NCBI RefSeq assembly: GCF_000719345.1
Contig: NZ_JOFX01000028.1
Location: 21,875-85,874, forward strand
Direction of reading: 5' to 3'
Source: Streptomyces sp. NRRL F-2664
GTDB lineage: Bacteria; Actinomycetota; Actinomycetes; Streptomycetales; Streptomycetaceae
DNA: 64,000 nt
Shown here: piece by piece, positions 15,276-26,444 of the stretch
Layout: each line of letters opens with the position of its first letter
How positions within the stretch are numbered: the first letter of the stretch is position 1
Program-made: the position numbers and the translations under genes
Notes under the pieces: model-generated
Database searches by the model: none
What the model saw: the letters and a program-made list of their open reading frames with translations, nothing else
What the model was told of the DNA's origin: nothing

Positions 15276-16037
15276 ATGGGCGTGCTCGAAGGAAAGACGG
15301 CACTGGTCACGGGTGGCAGCCGGGGCATCGGCCGGGCCGTGGCGGAGCGGCTGGCGCGGGACGGCGCTCTGGTGGCGGTGCACTACGGCCGCAACGCGGC
15401 GGCGGCCGAGGAGACCGTCGCGGCGATCGCGGCCGCCGGCGGGCGGGCCTTCGCCATCAGGGCCGAGCTGGGGGTCCCGGGGGACGCGCAGGCCCTCTGG
15501 GCGGCGTACGGGGCCCATCCCGCGCACACGGAGGCGGTGGACATCCTGGTCAACAACGCGGGGGCGGCGACCTTCGCGGGGATCGCGGACACCGACGAGG
15601 AGGCGTACGACCGGGCGCACGCGCTGAACGCCAAGGCGCCGTTCTTCGTGATCCAGCACGGGCTGGCGCGTCTGCGGGACGGGGGCCGGATCGTGAACGT
15701 GACCGGCACTCCGGACCTCGCGCTGCCGGCGATCCTCGCGACGGTCATGGCGAAGGGCGCGGCGAACGCCATGACGCGCTCGCTGGCCGCCGAGCTGGCG
15801 CCGCGGGGGATCACTGTGAACTCGGTCGGGCCCGGGATCACCGAGACGGACCTGAACGCGGCCCTGCTCGGGGACCCGGGCACCCGGGCCCACCTGGCCG
15901 CCCGCTCGGTCTTCCACCGGGTGGGCACGGCGCAGGAGGTTGCGGACGTGGTGGCCTTCCTGGCCTCGGCGGATTCCCGCTGGGTCACGGGCCAGCATGT
16001 GGACGCCACGGGGGGCCTGCAGTTGGCACTGGTCTAG
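15276..16037 (+). CDS. SDR-family oxidoreductase with altered catalytic site
   Basis: A 253-residue short-chain dehydrogenase fold. TGGSRGIG (residues 12-19) is the cofactor motif and LVNNAGAATF the structural NNAG. The usual Ser-Tyr-Lys site is changed: at the YxxxK position the sequence is TVMAK, so Tyr is replaced by Thr with Lys kept, and the upstream Ser position is also Thr (NVTGTPDLAL). Classical SDR chemistry is therefore doubtful. Divergent from tetR, with GGAGGGGGG before ATG 15276. Confidence 0.88.
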   Translation: MGVLEGKTALVTGGSRGIGRAVAERLARDGALVAVHYGRNAAAAEETVAAIAAAGGRAFAIRAELGVPGDAQALWAAYGAHPAHTEAVDILVNNAGAATFAGIADTDEEAYDRAHALNAKAPFFVIQHGLARLRDGGRIVNVTGTPDLALPAILATVMAKGAANAMTRSLAAELAPRGITVNSVGPGITETDLNAALLGDPGTRAHLAARSVFHRVGTAQEVADVVAFLASADSRWVTGQHVDATGGLQLALV

Positions 16038-16150
16038 TAGTGCTGTGCCAGGCGGACGAGGTCTTCGACGGGGATGTCGGCGGGCAGCTTCGAGATCCCG
16101 TGCTTCACCGGCGTGATCGACGAGATGCAGGGGTCCGATCCGGAAGACAC
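16034..16150 (-). CDS. Possible 38-residue small protein downstream of the M8 protease gene
   Basis: The GTG at 16150 lies 11 bp after the protease stop on the same strand. The product ends in a plausible amphipathic helix (SKLPADIPVEDLVRLAQHY) and contains one Cys (SDPCISSITPVKHGI). There is no clear ribosome site, and its end overlaps the SDR stop codon by 4 bp on the opposite strand. It could be a real small protein, the remnant of a longer gene, or chance. No family is recognised. Confidence 0.3.
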   Translation of the reverse strand: MSSGSDPCISSITPVKHGISKLPADIPVEDLVRLAQHY

Positions 16151-16161
16151 GACCCGGGACC

Positions 16162-17043
16162 CTAGGGCCGTTCGGAGGGGATTGAGCTGGGGACGGTCGG
16201 GAGCACGATGCCCCGCGGGCTCTCGGACGGCTCTTCGCCGGCCGCCGCGATCGCCATCAGGTCGGGCAGTTCGTACGGTTCCGCGCCGTCGAGGTCGACC
16301 TCGTAGCCGAGGTCCCCGAGGCTCGCCGCCGTCAGCCGGCTCAGCGGGTTGCCCGCCGCGGCGATGGTCGGCGACATCAGCTCGTTGCCGAAGACCGTCT
16401 CGCGCCAGTGGCTGCCCGCACTGCCCGAGCCGCCGACGTTCGCGACCGGGACCGGCAGGGGCTGCCCCGCACCGCGGAGAATGCCGAACTCCGCCATGGC
16501 GCCCGGCCCGACGAAGGTGGGGTTGCCGGGACCGATGACCGGAGGCCAGTCCTTCAGCAGGCCGAAGGCGCTCCAGACGAACGAGCTGATCCCCAGGCAG
16601 TGACCCATCTCGTGGGTGATGACGTCGAGCAGCGAGCCGTCTTCTTCCATCTGTCCGAGGTCGGCCTTGTCGAACCGCATGATGGCCTTCGCCGGCAGAC
16701 CCGCCCCGGCGAGCGCCGTCTGCGGCCGGAAGACGCGCGGCCCGGCCTCGCCGAGGACGCCGAAGACGCCGTCGAGGAGGACTCCTTCGGCGTCGATAAG
16801 GATGTCGTCGACGATCACCTCGCCGCTGAAGTCGCGGACGATCGCGGTCTCCAGGTCGCCCACGATGACCCGTGCCCAGCGCTCGGCCGCCTCGGCGAAG
16901 ACGTCCTTCTGGCTGTTCGACAGCCCTCCGATGAAGCGGACCTCGATCTGGAACGGGGAGGTGGTCTCTGCAAGATCGGCGGCGCGCGTGGCGCTCGCCA
17001 CGGCTTTGTAACTCTCGAAGGCGTAGGTCGGATTCCTGGCCAT
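16162..17043 (-). CDS. Leishmanolysin-like zinc metalloprotease (M8 family)
   Basis: A 293-residue protein. The metzincin zinc site is HEMGHCLGI (H144, E145, H148); the separated third His is in SGSHWRETVFGNELMSP (H212), with M223 as the Met-turn, the exact pattern of peptidase M8. Residues 30-100 (FQIEVRFIGGLSNSQKDVFAEAAERW) form the conserved entry to the catalytic fold. Unlike leishmanolysin there is no signal peptide or propeptide. ATG 17043 follows GGAGTGG. Flanking DNA upstream (17044-17130) is noticeably AT-richer than the surroundings, consistent with acquired DNA. Confidence 0.82.
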   Translation of the reverse strand: MARNPTYAFESYKAVASATRAADLAETTSPFQIEVRFIGGLSNSQKDVFAEAAERWARVIVGDLETAIVRDFSGEVIVDDILIDAEGVLLDGVFGVLGEAGPRVFRPQTALAGAGLPAKAIMRFDKADLGQMEEDGSLLDVITHEMGHCLGISSFVWSAFGLLKDWPPVIGPGNPTFVGPGAMAEFGILRGAGQPLPVPVANVGGSGSAGSHWRETVFGNELMSPTIAAAGNPLSRLTAASLGDLGYEVDLDGAEPYELPDLMAIAAAGEEPSESPRGIVLPTVPSSIPSERP

Positions 17044-17259
17044 GACTACCACTCCAATCGCACATAGCACGATTTACCTACCAAAGCCACCTTATGCCAC
17101 AAAGGAGTTGTAGACAGGGCAATCAATCGCAGGTCAGACCGGCCGTAGCACCGTGCACCGCATCGGCCGCCCGGGTGATTCCCGGGAGGCCGGACGACGG
17201 GATCGGGACCACCATGGAAAGCGCCGGGACTCCCACCGCCACCCGGCTCACTCTGCTAG

Positions 17260-17275
17260 ATTGGTCTATACCACA
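17260..17275. promoter_or_regulatory. DasR operator (dre) upstream of nagB
   Basis: ATTGGTCTATACCACA matches the DasR consensus at 13 of 16 positions and lies 27 bp before the nagB start codon. nagB is an established DasR target in Streptomyces. Confidence 0.85.
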
Positions 17276-17302
17276 CCACCTCTCCAGATCGGCAGGCACC
17301 GC

Positions 17303-18088
17303 GTGGAAGTTGTCATCGTCCCGGACGCCACGGCAGGCGGCGAGCTCATCGCGGAGGCCATGGCCGCCCTCGTGCGCCGCAAGCCCGACGCCCTGCTGGG
17401 CGTGGCGACCGGCTCTACCCCGCTGCCCGTCTACGAGGCGCTCGCGCGCAAGGTCGGGGCGGGCGAGGTCGACGCCTCCCGGGCCCGGATATGCCAGCTC
17501 GACGAGTACGTCGGACTGCCGGCCGGGCACCCCGAGTCCTACCGCGCCGTCGTCCTGCGCGAGGTCGTCGAGCCCCTCGGTCTGACCGAGGCCTCCTTCA
17601 TGGGCCCCGACGGTTCGGCCGAGGACCTCGTCGCGGCCTGCGAGGCCTACGACCGGGCCCTGGCCGAGGCCGGCGGCGTCGACCTGCAGCTGCTGGGCAT
17701 CGGCACCGACGGGCACATCGGCTTCAACGAGCCGTGCTCCTCCCTGGCCTCCCGCACCCGCATCAAGACGCTGACGGAGCAGACCCGCGTGGACAACGCG
17801 CGGTTCTTCGAGGACGACCTGGAGCAGGTTCCGCACCACGTCATCACCCAGGGCATCGGCACCATCCTCGACGCCCGCCACCTGGTGCTGCTGGCCACCG
17901 GTGAGGGCAAGGCCGAGGCCGTCGCCCAGACCGTCGAGGGTCCGCTGTCCGCCCTCGTACCGGCGTCCGCGCTGCAACTGCACCGGCACGCCACCGTCGT
18001 GGTGGACGAAGCCGCCGCCTCGAAGCTGAAGCTGGCCGACTACTTCCGCCACGCCTACGCCAACAAGCCTTCCTGGCAGGGGCTGTAG
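17303..18088 (+). CDS. nagB: Glucosamine-6-phosphate deaminase
   Basis: A 261-residue enzyme that converts glucosamine-6-phosphate to fructose-6-phosphate plus ammonia, the entry of aminosugars into glycolysis. Signatures are GVATGSTPLPVY (phosphate loop), CQLDEYVGL (catalytic Asp) and GIGTDGHIGFNEP with the ring-opening His. GTG 17303 gives the family length; upstream in-frame starts would run through the dre site. It forms a functional unit with the das transporter genes and is controlled by DasR. Confidence 0.95.
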   Translation: MEVVIVPDATAGGELIAEAMAALVRRKPDALLGVATGSTPLPVYEALARKVGAGEVDASRARICQLDEYVGLPAGHPESYRAVVLREVVEPLGLTEASFMGPDGSAEDLVAACEAYDRALAEAGGVDLQLLGIGTDGHIGFNEPCSSLASRTRIKTLTEQTRVDNARFFEDDLEQVPHHVITQGIGTILDARHLVLLATGEGKAEAVAQTVEGPLSALVPASALQLHRHATVVVDEAAASKLKLADYFRHAYANKPSWQGL

Positions 18089-18102
18089 GACCCGGAACGG
18101 AC

Positions 18103-18141
18103 GAAGGGCCGGGCTTCCCCCGCAGGGGAGCCCGGCCCTTC
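18103..18141. terminator. Bidirectional terminator between nagB and dasD
   Basis: A long stem (GAAGGGCCGGGCTTCCCC paired with GGGGAGCCCGGCCCTTC, one bulge) around loop CGCA, between convergent genes. Confidence 0.8.
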
Positions 18142-18205
18142 GCCGTGAACGGCGGAGCCGGGCACCACCCCTGTGTCAGGTGCCCGGCTCCGGTTCCGCG
18201 GCGCG

Positions 18206-19708
18206 TCACACGGCCGTGACGGCCCCCGCGACGACCTCGGCGGCGGCGCGTCCGCAGACGCGTGCCGCACCGTGCGTGGCGATGTGCAGGGCACCGCGCG
18301 GCTCGGCGCGCGGCAGCCCCATCTCGATCACCACCGTGTCCGGCCGGGCCTCGACCAGGGCGTCCAGCACCTCGGTCATCCACGGGTGGCGGTGGGCGTC
18401 GCGGACCACCGCGACGACGGTGCGCTCCCCCGCTGCCGCCAGGATCTCCGTCGCCGTGGCGCCCTGCGGGTAGAGGTCCGAGGCCGTGCCCGGCAGCAGG
18501 TCCGCCAGGTCGGCGGCCGGACCCCACGGGGTCTCGTCGCCGACCGCGATGTTCGCGACCGGGGTGAGGGTCGCGACGTACGGGCCGGTCAGCGGGCGGA
18601 CCGTACCGGTGACGACGAGGGCCCGGCGGGCGGCGGTCAGGCCGATACCGGACGCGCGGCTCCCCTCCGGCCGCGCGTCGGGCCGGGCCCCTCGGGTCCA
18701 GGCGGCCAGCGCGCGGACCCGGGCGGCCGCATCGGCGAGGCGCTCCTGCGGGAGGGTGCCCTCCCGTACGGCCGCGACCAGCGCGTCGCGCAGTCGCAGC
18801 ACGGTGGCCTCGTCGGCGAGTCCGCCGCCGACGCAGATGGCGTCGGCGCCCGCCGCGATGGCGAGGACCGAGCCGCGTTCGATCCCGTAGGTCCCGGCGA
18901 TGGCGTGCATCTCCATGCCGTCGGTGACGATGAGGCCCTCGTAGCCGAGTTCCTTGCGCAGCAGGCCGGTCAGGATCTGCGGGCTGAGCGTGGCCGGCCG
19001 GGTCGGGTCGAGTGCGGGCACGAGGATGTGCGCGCTCATCACGGCCTTCGTCCCGGCCTCGATGGCGGCCCTGAACGGTACGAGCTCCCGTACGGCCAGG
19101 GTGTCGAGGTCGACGTCGATGCGCGGGAGGGCGTGGTGGGAGTCGACGTTGGTGTCGCCGTGGCCGGGGAAGTGCTTGGTGCAGGCGGCGACGCCGGCGG
19201 CCTGGAGGCCCTCGACGTAGGCGGCGGTGTGCCGGGCGGCGAGGTGGGTGTCGGCGCCGAAGGAGCGGACGCCGATGACCGGGTTGTCCGGGTCGGAGTT
19301 GACGTCGGCGGAGGGAGCCCAGTTGAGGTTGACCCCGCACTCGGCGAGGCGGCGGCCGAGCTCGTGGGCGACGGCCCGGGTCAGGCCGGTGTCGTCGACG
19401 GCGCCGAGGGCCAGGTTGCCGGGGAAGGACGAGCCGTCCCGGACCTCCAGGCGGGTGACGTCGCCGCCCTCCTCGTCGATGGCGACGAGCACGTCGTCGC
19501 GTTCGGCGCGCAGCTGCGCGGTGAGCGCGGCGAGCTGCTCGGGCGAGGCGATGTTGCGGCCGAACAGGCCCACGGAGGTGAGGCCTTCGCCGATCCTGCG
19601 GAGCAGCCAGGCGGGGGCGGTGGTGCCCTCGAAGCCGGGCTGGAGGACGGCGAGGGCGTCGCGGGTCACCTCGTCGGAGGCGGTGGCGCGGTGCGCAAGG
19701 ACGGTCAT
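18206..19708 (-). CDS. dasD: Beta-N-acetylglucosaminidase, glycoside hydrolase family 3
   Basis: A 500-residue GH3 enzyme without signal peptide, so it acts in the cytoplasm. KHFPGHGDTNVDSHH is the bacterial NagZ-type His-Asp acid/base loop, VAIDEEGGDVTRL the substrate-binding segment and LIVTDGMEM carries the nucleophile Asp. Residues beyond about 370 are a second alpha/beta domain. It would split imported chitobiose into GlcNAc. It is the last gene of the minus-strand das cluster, 7 bp after dasC, matching the dasD gene described in S. coelicolor. Confidence 0.92.
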   Translation of the reverse strand: MTVLAHRATASDEVTRDALAVLQPGFEGTTAPAWLLRRIGEGLTSVGLFGRNIASPEQLAALTAQLRAERDDVLVAIDEEGGDVTRLEVRDGSSFPGNLALGAVDDTGLTRAVAHELGRRLAECGVNLNWAPSADVNSDPDNPVIGVRSFGADTHLAARHTAAYVEGLQAAGVAACTKHFPGHGDTNVDSHHALPRIDVDLDTLAVRELVPFRAAIEAGTKAVMSAHILVPALDPTRPATLSPQILTGLLRKELGYEGLIVTDGMEMHAIAGTYGIERGSVLAIAAGADAICVGGGLADEATVLRLRDALVAAVREGTLPQERLADAAARVRALAAWTRGARPDARPEGSRASGIGLTAARRALVVTGTVRPLTGPYVATLTPVANIAVGDETPWGPAADLADLLPGTASDLYPQGATATEILAAAGERTVVAVVRDAHRHPWMTEVLDALVEARPDTVVIEMGLPRAEPRGALHIATHGAARVCGRAAAEVVAGAVTAV

Positions 19709-19715
19709 GAGGGCG

Positions 19716-20606
19716 TCATCCCTTCACGGCGCCGGCGGTCATGCCGCCGACGGCCTTGCGCTGGAGGAAGATGAAGATCAGCAGGACCGGGACCGCGAAG
19801 AGCGAGGAGGCGGCCATGGTGGCGCCCCAGTCGTTGCCGAAGGCGGACATGAACTCGGTCAGCCACAGCGGCAGGGTCTGCGCGGTCTTGTCCTTGTTGA
19901 GGATCAGGACCATGGCGAACTCGTTCCAGGCGGTGATGAAGCCGAAGAGCGAGGTGGACATCAGGCCGGGGGCCAGCAGCGGGAAGATCACCTTGCGGAA
20001 GGCCTGGCCGCGGGTGCAGCCGTCGATCTGGGCGGCTTCCTCCAGGGTCACCGGGACGGCGGCGATGAAGCCGCGCAGGGTCCAGATGGTGAAGGGGAGG
20101 ATCATCACGAAGTAGATCGCGGTGAGCAGCGGGAGGCTGTTCAGCATCTCGCCGTCGCGGGCGATCATGTACATCGCGATGACCATGACCTCCCACGGGG
20201 CCATCTGGGCCATCATCACGGTGAGGACGAGGCCCTTGCGGCCCTTGAACCTCATCCGGGCGATGGCGAAGCTCGCGGCGAGGGCGACGAGCAGGGCCAG
20301 CAGGACGGCGCCGACGGTGACCAGGACGCTGTTGGTGACGTACGTCCAGAAGTTCTCGACCCCGGTGGCCTTGCCGAAGTTGTCCAGCGTCGGAGTGAAG
20401 ACGAAGACGGGGTCCTTCGTGAGCATCCGGTCGGACGGCTTGAGGGCCGAGGAGAACATCCAGTAGACGGGGAAGACGAAGACCAGGGCCAGCAGTACGG
20501 CGCCGAGGTTCTTGGCCACGGCCGCCGGGCGCACCGGTCGGCGGGTGCGGAGCTGCTGTGCGGGCCGCGCGGCAGCCGCGGGCTTCGGGGCGGTGCTGGT
20601 GCTCAC
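19716..20606 (-). CDS. dasC: ABC transporter permease for chitobiose, DasC
   Basis: A 296-residue inner-membrane permease with six hydrophobic segments and the EAA loop EEAAQIDGCTRGQAFRKVIF followed by PLLAPG, which contacts the ATPase. The first 30 residues are Ala/Pro-rich and cytoplasmic. It overlaps dasB by 4 bp. No ATPase gene is in the cluster; in Streptomyces the shared MsiK supplies this function. Confidence 0.94.
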   Translation of the reverse strand: MSTSTAPKPAAAARPAQQLRTRRPVRPAAVAKNLGAVLLALVFVFPVYWMFSSALKPSDRMLTKDPVFVFTPTLDNFGKATGVENFWTYVTNSVLVTVGAVLLALLVALAASFAIARMRFKGRKGLVLTVMMAQMAPWEVMVIAMYMIARDGEMLNSLPLLTAIYFVMILPFTIWTLRGFIAAVPVTLEEAAQIDGCTRGQAFRKVIFPLLAPGLMSTSLFGFITAWNEFAMVLILNKDKTAQTLPLWLTEFMSAFGNDWGATMAASSLFAVPVLLIFIFLQRKAVGGMTAGAVKG

Positions 20607-21622
20607 TGCTCCTCCTCCTGCTTCAGGATCAGGCGGAAGTAGAAGGACATGACGACCACGAGGATGACGATCGTCAGGACGGAGATCGCGGCGGCGAGGC
20701 CGTAGTGGGCCTGGCTCTGGCCCTCGACGTAGGCGAAGACCGGCAGGATCTCGGAGGCGCGGTCCGGGCCGCCCTTGTTCATCGCGTAGACCTGGGTGAA
20801 GGCCTTGAACACCCAGATCACCTCAAGGAAGGTGGTGATGAGGAAGAAGGGCTTGAGATTCGGGAAGACGATCTTCCAGAAGGTCTGCCAGCCGTTGGCC
20901 CCGTCCATGCGGGCGGCCTCGTACAGTTCGGCGCCGACGGTGGTGAGGCCGGCGTACATGTTGAGGGCGACGAAGGGGATGGAGCCCCAGACCACCAGGA
21001 TCGTGACGATCACCATGGTGGAGAGGCCGGTCTCCATCCAGTTGTGCTGTTCATAGCCGGAGAAGCCGGCGGTGCGCATGACCCAGTTCATGACGCCGAA
21101 CTGCTCGTCGAACAGCCACCGGAAGACCTGCACAGAGGCGACGATCGGCATGGCCCAGGCCATCACCAGCGCCATGGAGAGGACCAGGCGCATCTTCTTG
21201 CCGAGCCTGTTCAGCAGGATGCCGATGAGGCTGCCGAGCACCATGATCAGCGCGACGTTGGCCAGGGTGAAGGCGAAGCTGCGGACCACGACGGTCCAGA
21301 AGTCCGCGTCGCCGAGGAGTTCGGTGTAGTTGTCGAAGCCGGCGAAGGGGTACTTCCGCTGGATGAACTCGACCTTGTTGATGTCCTGGAGGGACAGGAT
21401 CACGTTCTTGATCAGCGGGTACAGCAGGAGTGTCGCGAGGGCCAGCACCGCGGGCGCGACCAGCAGGTAGGGCAGCCACCCGGTGGGGAGCGACTTCCCG
21501 CCCCCGCGAGGCGGCCTGGGGCCGGGGCCGGTTGCTGGGGCCGGCGTCTGGGGCAGTCCGGCGGACTTCGGTGGTGCGTCCTGTGGAGCGCTGGTCACCG
21601 CTCCCTGGGAGTGCACGGTCAT
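20603..21622 (-). CDS. dasB: ABC transporter permease for chitobiose, DasB
   Basis: A 339-residue permease of the MalF type. A 50-residue Pro/Gly-rich cytoplasmic leader precedes the first helix (WLPYLLVAPAVLALATLLLY); the EAA loop is ELYEAARMDGANGWQTFWKI. It pairs with DasC. 138 bp separate it from dasA; these contain a weak hairpin, which fits higher expression of the binding protein than of the permeases. Confidence 0.94.
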   Translation of the reverse strand: MTVHSQGAVTSAPQDAPPKSAGLPQTPAPATGPGPRPPRGGGKSLPTGWLPYLLVAPAVLALATLLLYPLIKNVILSLQDINKVEFIQRKYPFAGFDNYTELLGDADFWTVVVRSFAFTLANVALIMVLGSLIGILLNRLGKKMRLVLSMALVMAWAMPIVASVQVFRWLFDEQFGVMNWVMRTAGFSGYEQHNWMETGLSTMVIVTILVVWGSIPFVALNMYAGLTTVGAELYEAARMDGANGWQTFWKIVFPNLKPFFLITTFLEVIWVFKAFTQVYAMNKGGPDRASEILPVFAYVEGQSQAHYGLAAAISVLTIVILVVVMSFYFRLILKQEEEQ

Positions 21623-21672
21623 GGCTTGGCTTCCTCGCGGTTGACTGTGGAGTCAAATGCGCGACCGGGGGC

Positions 21673-21698
21673 GCGGCGGGTGTCCGGGCACCTGCCGC
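21673..21698 (-). terminator. Weak intercistronic hairpin between dasA and dasB
   Basis: GCGGCGGGTG, loop TCCGGG, CACCTGCCGC pairs at 9 of 10 positions. It may attenuate read-through from dasA into dasBC or stabilise the dasA message. Confidence 0.4.
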
Positions 21699-21760
21699 AC
21701 CCCCCGGTGCGTGCACACTGCTGGGTCGTGCGGGTACTGCGGGTACTGCGGGGGCGGCGA

Positions 21761-23041
21761 CTACTTGTTGATGCGCTTGGCGATCTCCGCGTCCGCCTCG
21801 GCGCCGGCCTTGGCCGCGTCCTCGCCCTTCAGGACCTTGGTCATGAACTCCTTGATGGGGTTCGGCTCGGTCTCGACGTTCGCCCAGCCCGCGGTGACCG
21901 GGGTGATCCTGCCGTTGACGCCGGCCTTGCCCATGGCCTCGGCGAAGGAGCCCGCGGCGGGGGTGAAGTTGGCGGCGGCCTGGTTCGGGAGCAGCGCGCC
22001 CTTGGTCTCGGCGGCGTACTTGGTCATCTGGTCCTTGCCGGCGGCGAGGGCCAGCCACTCCTTGGCGAGCTCCTTGTTCTTGGAACGCTCGGCCACGGCG
22101 AGGTTCGAGCCGCCGAGGAAGACGGTGCTGGTCTTGTCGGCGGTCTTGCCCGGGATCGGGAAGTAGCCGAAGTCGGCTTCCTTGCCCGCGTCCTTCAGGG
22201 CCTTCTCGGCACCGCCGGCCTCCCAGCCGAGGCCGATCCAGGAGGCGACGCCGCCCTTGGGGACGATGTCGGTGGACTGCTGCGGGTTGGCCTCGTCCTT
22301 GTCCTTGGGGGCGGTGGAGTAGGACTGGAGCTTCTTGTAGAACTCCATCGCGGCGCCGGCCTGCGGGGTGCCGAGGCCGCCCTTCCACTTGCTGCCGTCC
22401 TTGACGGCGAGGTCGCCGCCCTCGTCCCAGATGAGACCGGCGAGGACGTACCAGCTCTGGCCGGGGAGGTAGATGGGCTGGGTGGCCGGGTCGGCCGCCT
22501 TCAGCTTCTCCAGGCCGGCGATCCACTCGTCGCGGGTGGTGGGCGGGGTCACGCCGGCCTTGGCGAAGGCCTTCTTGTCGTAGACGACCACGCGGTTGGC
22601 GGCGTACCAGGGAGCGGAGTAGAGCTTGCCGTCGACCTCGGCCGAGGCGAGCATGCTCTTCTGCCAGGCGTCGGCGCCGAGCGCGGCCTTGTCCTTGGTC
22701 AGGTCGGCGAGGCCGCCGGTGACCGCGTAGCCGGCGGTCTGGGTGTTGCCGAGCTCAAGGACGTCCGGAGGGTTGTTCTCGGAGAGGGCCGTGGTGACCT
22801 TCTCCTGGATGCCGGTCCACTTCTGCTCCTCGACCTTGACCGTGACACCGGGGTGCTTGGCCGAGAACTCCTTGTTGACCTCGTCGATCCAGGCCTTCGG
22901 CGCGGAGCCGTCCATGACCCAGACGGTGATCTCCTTGGGACCCGCGTCGGCCTTGGCCTTGTCGTCGTCCCCATTGCCACACGCCGCGAGTCCGACCATC
23001 ATGCCCGCGACACCGACCGCCGCGATGAGCTTGCGCTTCAC
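21761..23041 (-). CDS. dasA: Chitobiose-binding lipoprotein DasA
   Basis: A 426-residue extracytoplasmic solute-binding protein of the sugar-binding family. A lipoprotein signal (VKRKLIAAVGVAGMMVGLA, then lipobox LAAC) is followed by the binding domain beginning KEITVWVMDGSAP. GTG 23041 is chosen because GAGGAGGGTGGC precedes it; an upstream in-frame ATG at 23095 would disrupt the signal peptide. It delivers N,N'-diacetylchitobiose to DasBC. Two dre sites lie upstream. Confidence 0.95.
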   Translation of the reverse strand: MKRKLIAAVGVAGMMVGLAACGNGDDDKAKADAGPKEITVWVMDGSAPKAWIDEVNKEFSAKHPGVTVKVEEQKWTGIQEKVTTALSENNPPDVLELGNTQTAGYAVTGGLADLTKDKAALGADAWQKSMLASAEVDGKLYSAPWYAANRVVVYDKKAFAKAGVTPPTTRDEWIAGLEKLKAADPATQPIYLPGQSWYVLAGLIWDEGGDLAVKDGSKWKGGLGTPQAGAAMEFYKKLQSYSTAPKDKDEANPQQSTDIVPKGGVASWIGLGWEAGGAEKALKDAGKEADFGYFPIPGKTADKTSTVFLGGSNLAVAERSKNKELAKEWLALAAGKDQMTKYAAETKGALLPNQAAANFTPAAGSFAEAMGKAGVNGRITPVTAGWANVETEPNPIKEFMTKVLKGEDAAKAGAEADAEIAKRINK

Positions 23042-23132
23042 GCCACCCTCCTCAGGGATGCCTGCCTGCACTTCCCTTGCCCGCCGCGGTGACATACGCG
23101 AAGTACTGCCGTGGGGCTGGGATCTGATCCAT

Positions 23133-23172
23133 ATTGGTGTAGACCAGTAGCTGGAGCTTGGCCTAGACCTTT
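23133..23172. promoter_or_regulatory. Two DasR operators (dre) between dasA and dasR
   Basis: Site 1, ATTGGTGTAGACCAGT at 23133-23148, matches consensus at 14 of 16 positions. Site 2, CTTGGCCTAGACCTTT at 23157-23172, matches 11 of 16. They start 24 bp apart in the divergent promoter region and would let DasR repress dasA strongly and perhaps itself. Confidence 0.88.
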
Positions 23173-23291
23173 AGGGGTGTCAAGGGTCTAATGAGCGGGT
23201 GCCCGGTCCGTTATCGGACCGACACCTGGGGAGAGAGAAGGCCTGTACCCCCACTCGTGTCACCATGTGACCGCACATATCGGAGGAGCCG

Positions 23292-24095
23292 GTGACGGCA
23301 GCGAAACTGGAGTCGGGAAGGCGGGCGGCGATGGCCACCGAAGGGGCGCTCACGGAGCCGGACGGCGGGGCGGCGACTCGCACGGCACGTGTACCCAAGT
23401 ACTACCGACTCAAGCGGCACTTGCTCGACATGACCGAGACCATGCCGCCCGGCACCCCGGTGCCGCCCGAGCGCACGCTCGCGGCCGAATTCGACACCTC
23501 GCGCACCACGGTCCGCCAGGCCCTCCAGGAACTGGTCGTCGAGGGACGGCTGGAACGCATCCAGGGCAAGGGCACCTTCGTCGCCAAGCCCAAGGTCTCA
23601 CAGGCCCTGCAACTGACCTCCTACACGGAGGACATGCGCGCACAGGGCCTGGAGCCGACCTCGCAGCTCCTCGACATCGGCTACGTGACCGCCGACGACA
23701 CCCTCGCCGGACTACTCAAGATCAACACCGGTGGGCGGGTCCTGCGCATCGAACGGCTGCGACTGGCCAGCGGCGAGCCGATGGCCATCGAGACCACCCA
23801 CCTGTCGGCCAAGCGCTTTCCGGCGCTGCGCCGCTCGCTCGCCAAGTACACCTCGCTCTACACCGCCCTCGCCGAGGTGTACGACGTCCACCTCGCCGAG
23901 GCCGAGGAGACCATCGAGACCTCCCTGGCCACGCCGCGCGAGGCCGGCCTGCTCGGCACCGACGTCGGGCTGCCGATGCTGATGCTCTCCCGGCACTCCC
24001 TGGACGCCGACGGCGAACCGGTGGAATGGGTGCGGTCGGTGTACCGCGGCGACCGCTACAAGTTCGTCGCCAGGCTCAAGCGCCCCGCCGCCTGA
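23292..24095 (+). CDS. dasR: DasR, GntR/HutC-family global regulator of aminosugar use
   Basis: The N-terminal winged helix ([20 protein letters not shown], then [20 protein letters not shown]) is followed by a UTRA effector domain ([16 protein letters not shown] to [13 protein letters not shown]). It binds dre sites and is released by glucosamine-6-phosphate; in Streptomyces it links GlcNAc sensing to development and antibiotics. The GTG at 23292 has GGAGGAG at ideal distance and gives 267 residues; ATG 23331 gives 254, the length I recall for S. coelicolor DasR, so the start is open. Confidence 0.95.
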   Translation: MTAAKLESGRRAAMATEGALTEPDGGAATRTARVPKYYRLKRHLLDMTETMPPGTPVPPERTLAAEFDTSRTTVRQALQELVVEGRLERIQGKGTFVAKPKVSQALQLTSYTEDMRAQGLEPTSQLLDIGYVTADDTLAGLLKINTGGRVLRIERLRLASGEPMAIETTHLSAKRFPALRRSLAKYTSLYTALAEVYDVHLAEAEETIETSLATPREAGLLGTDVGLPMLMLSRHSLDADGEPVEWVRSVYRGDRYKFVARLKRPAA

Positions 24096-24221
24096 CCCCC
24101 GCACGCCCGCCCCGCGCACCGGAATTCCGGGACCGGAATGCGGACGGGGTCTTACGTTCACCAGGCAATCCCCCGTAGATTCCGCCTGCTTACGCAGATG
24201 ATCGACGAGGGGACCAGGATC

Positions 24222-26440
<2,219 letters not shown>

Positions 26441-26444
<4 letters not shown>

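Noticed and set aside
16027..16042. A dre-like half site, CACTGGTCTAGTAGTG, at the end of the SDR gene.
   Set aside because: Only the left half matches DasR consensus, and the bases encode the last codons and stop of the SDR gene.
20558..23092. An 844-codon plus-strand frame opposite dasB and dasA.
   Set aside because: It is antisense to well-recognised transporter genes and has the Gly/Leu/Val/Asp composition typical of frames opposite high-GC codons.
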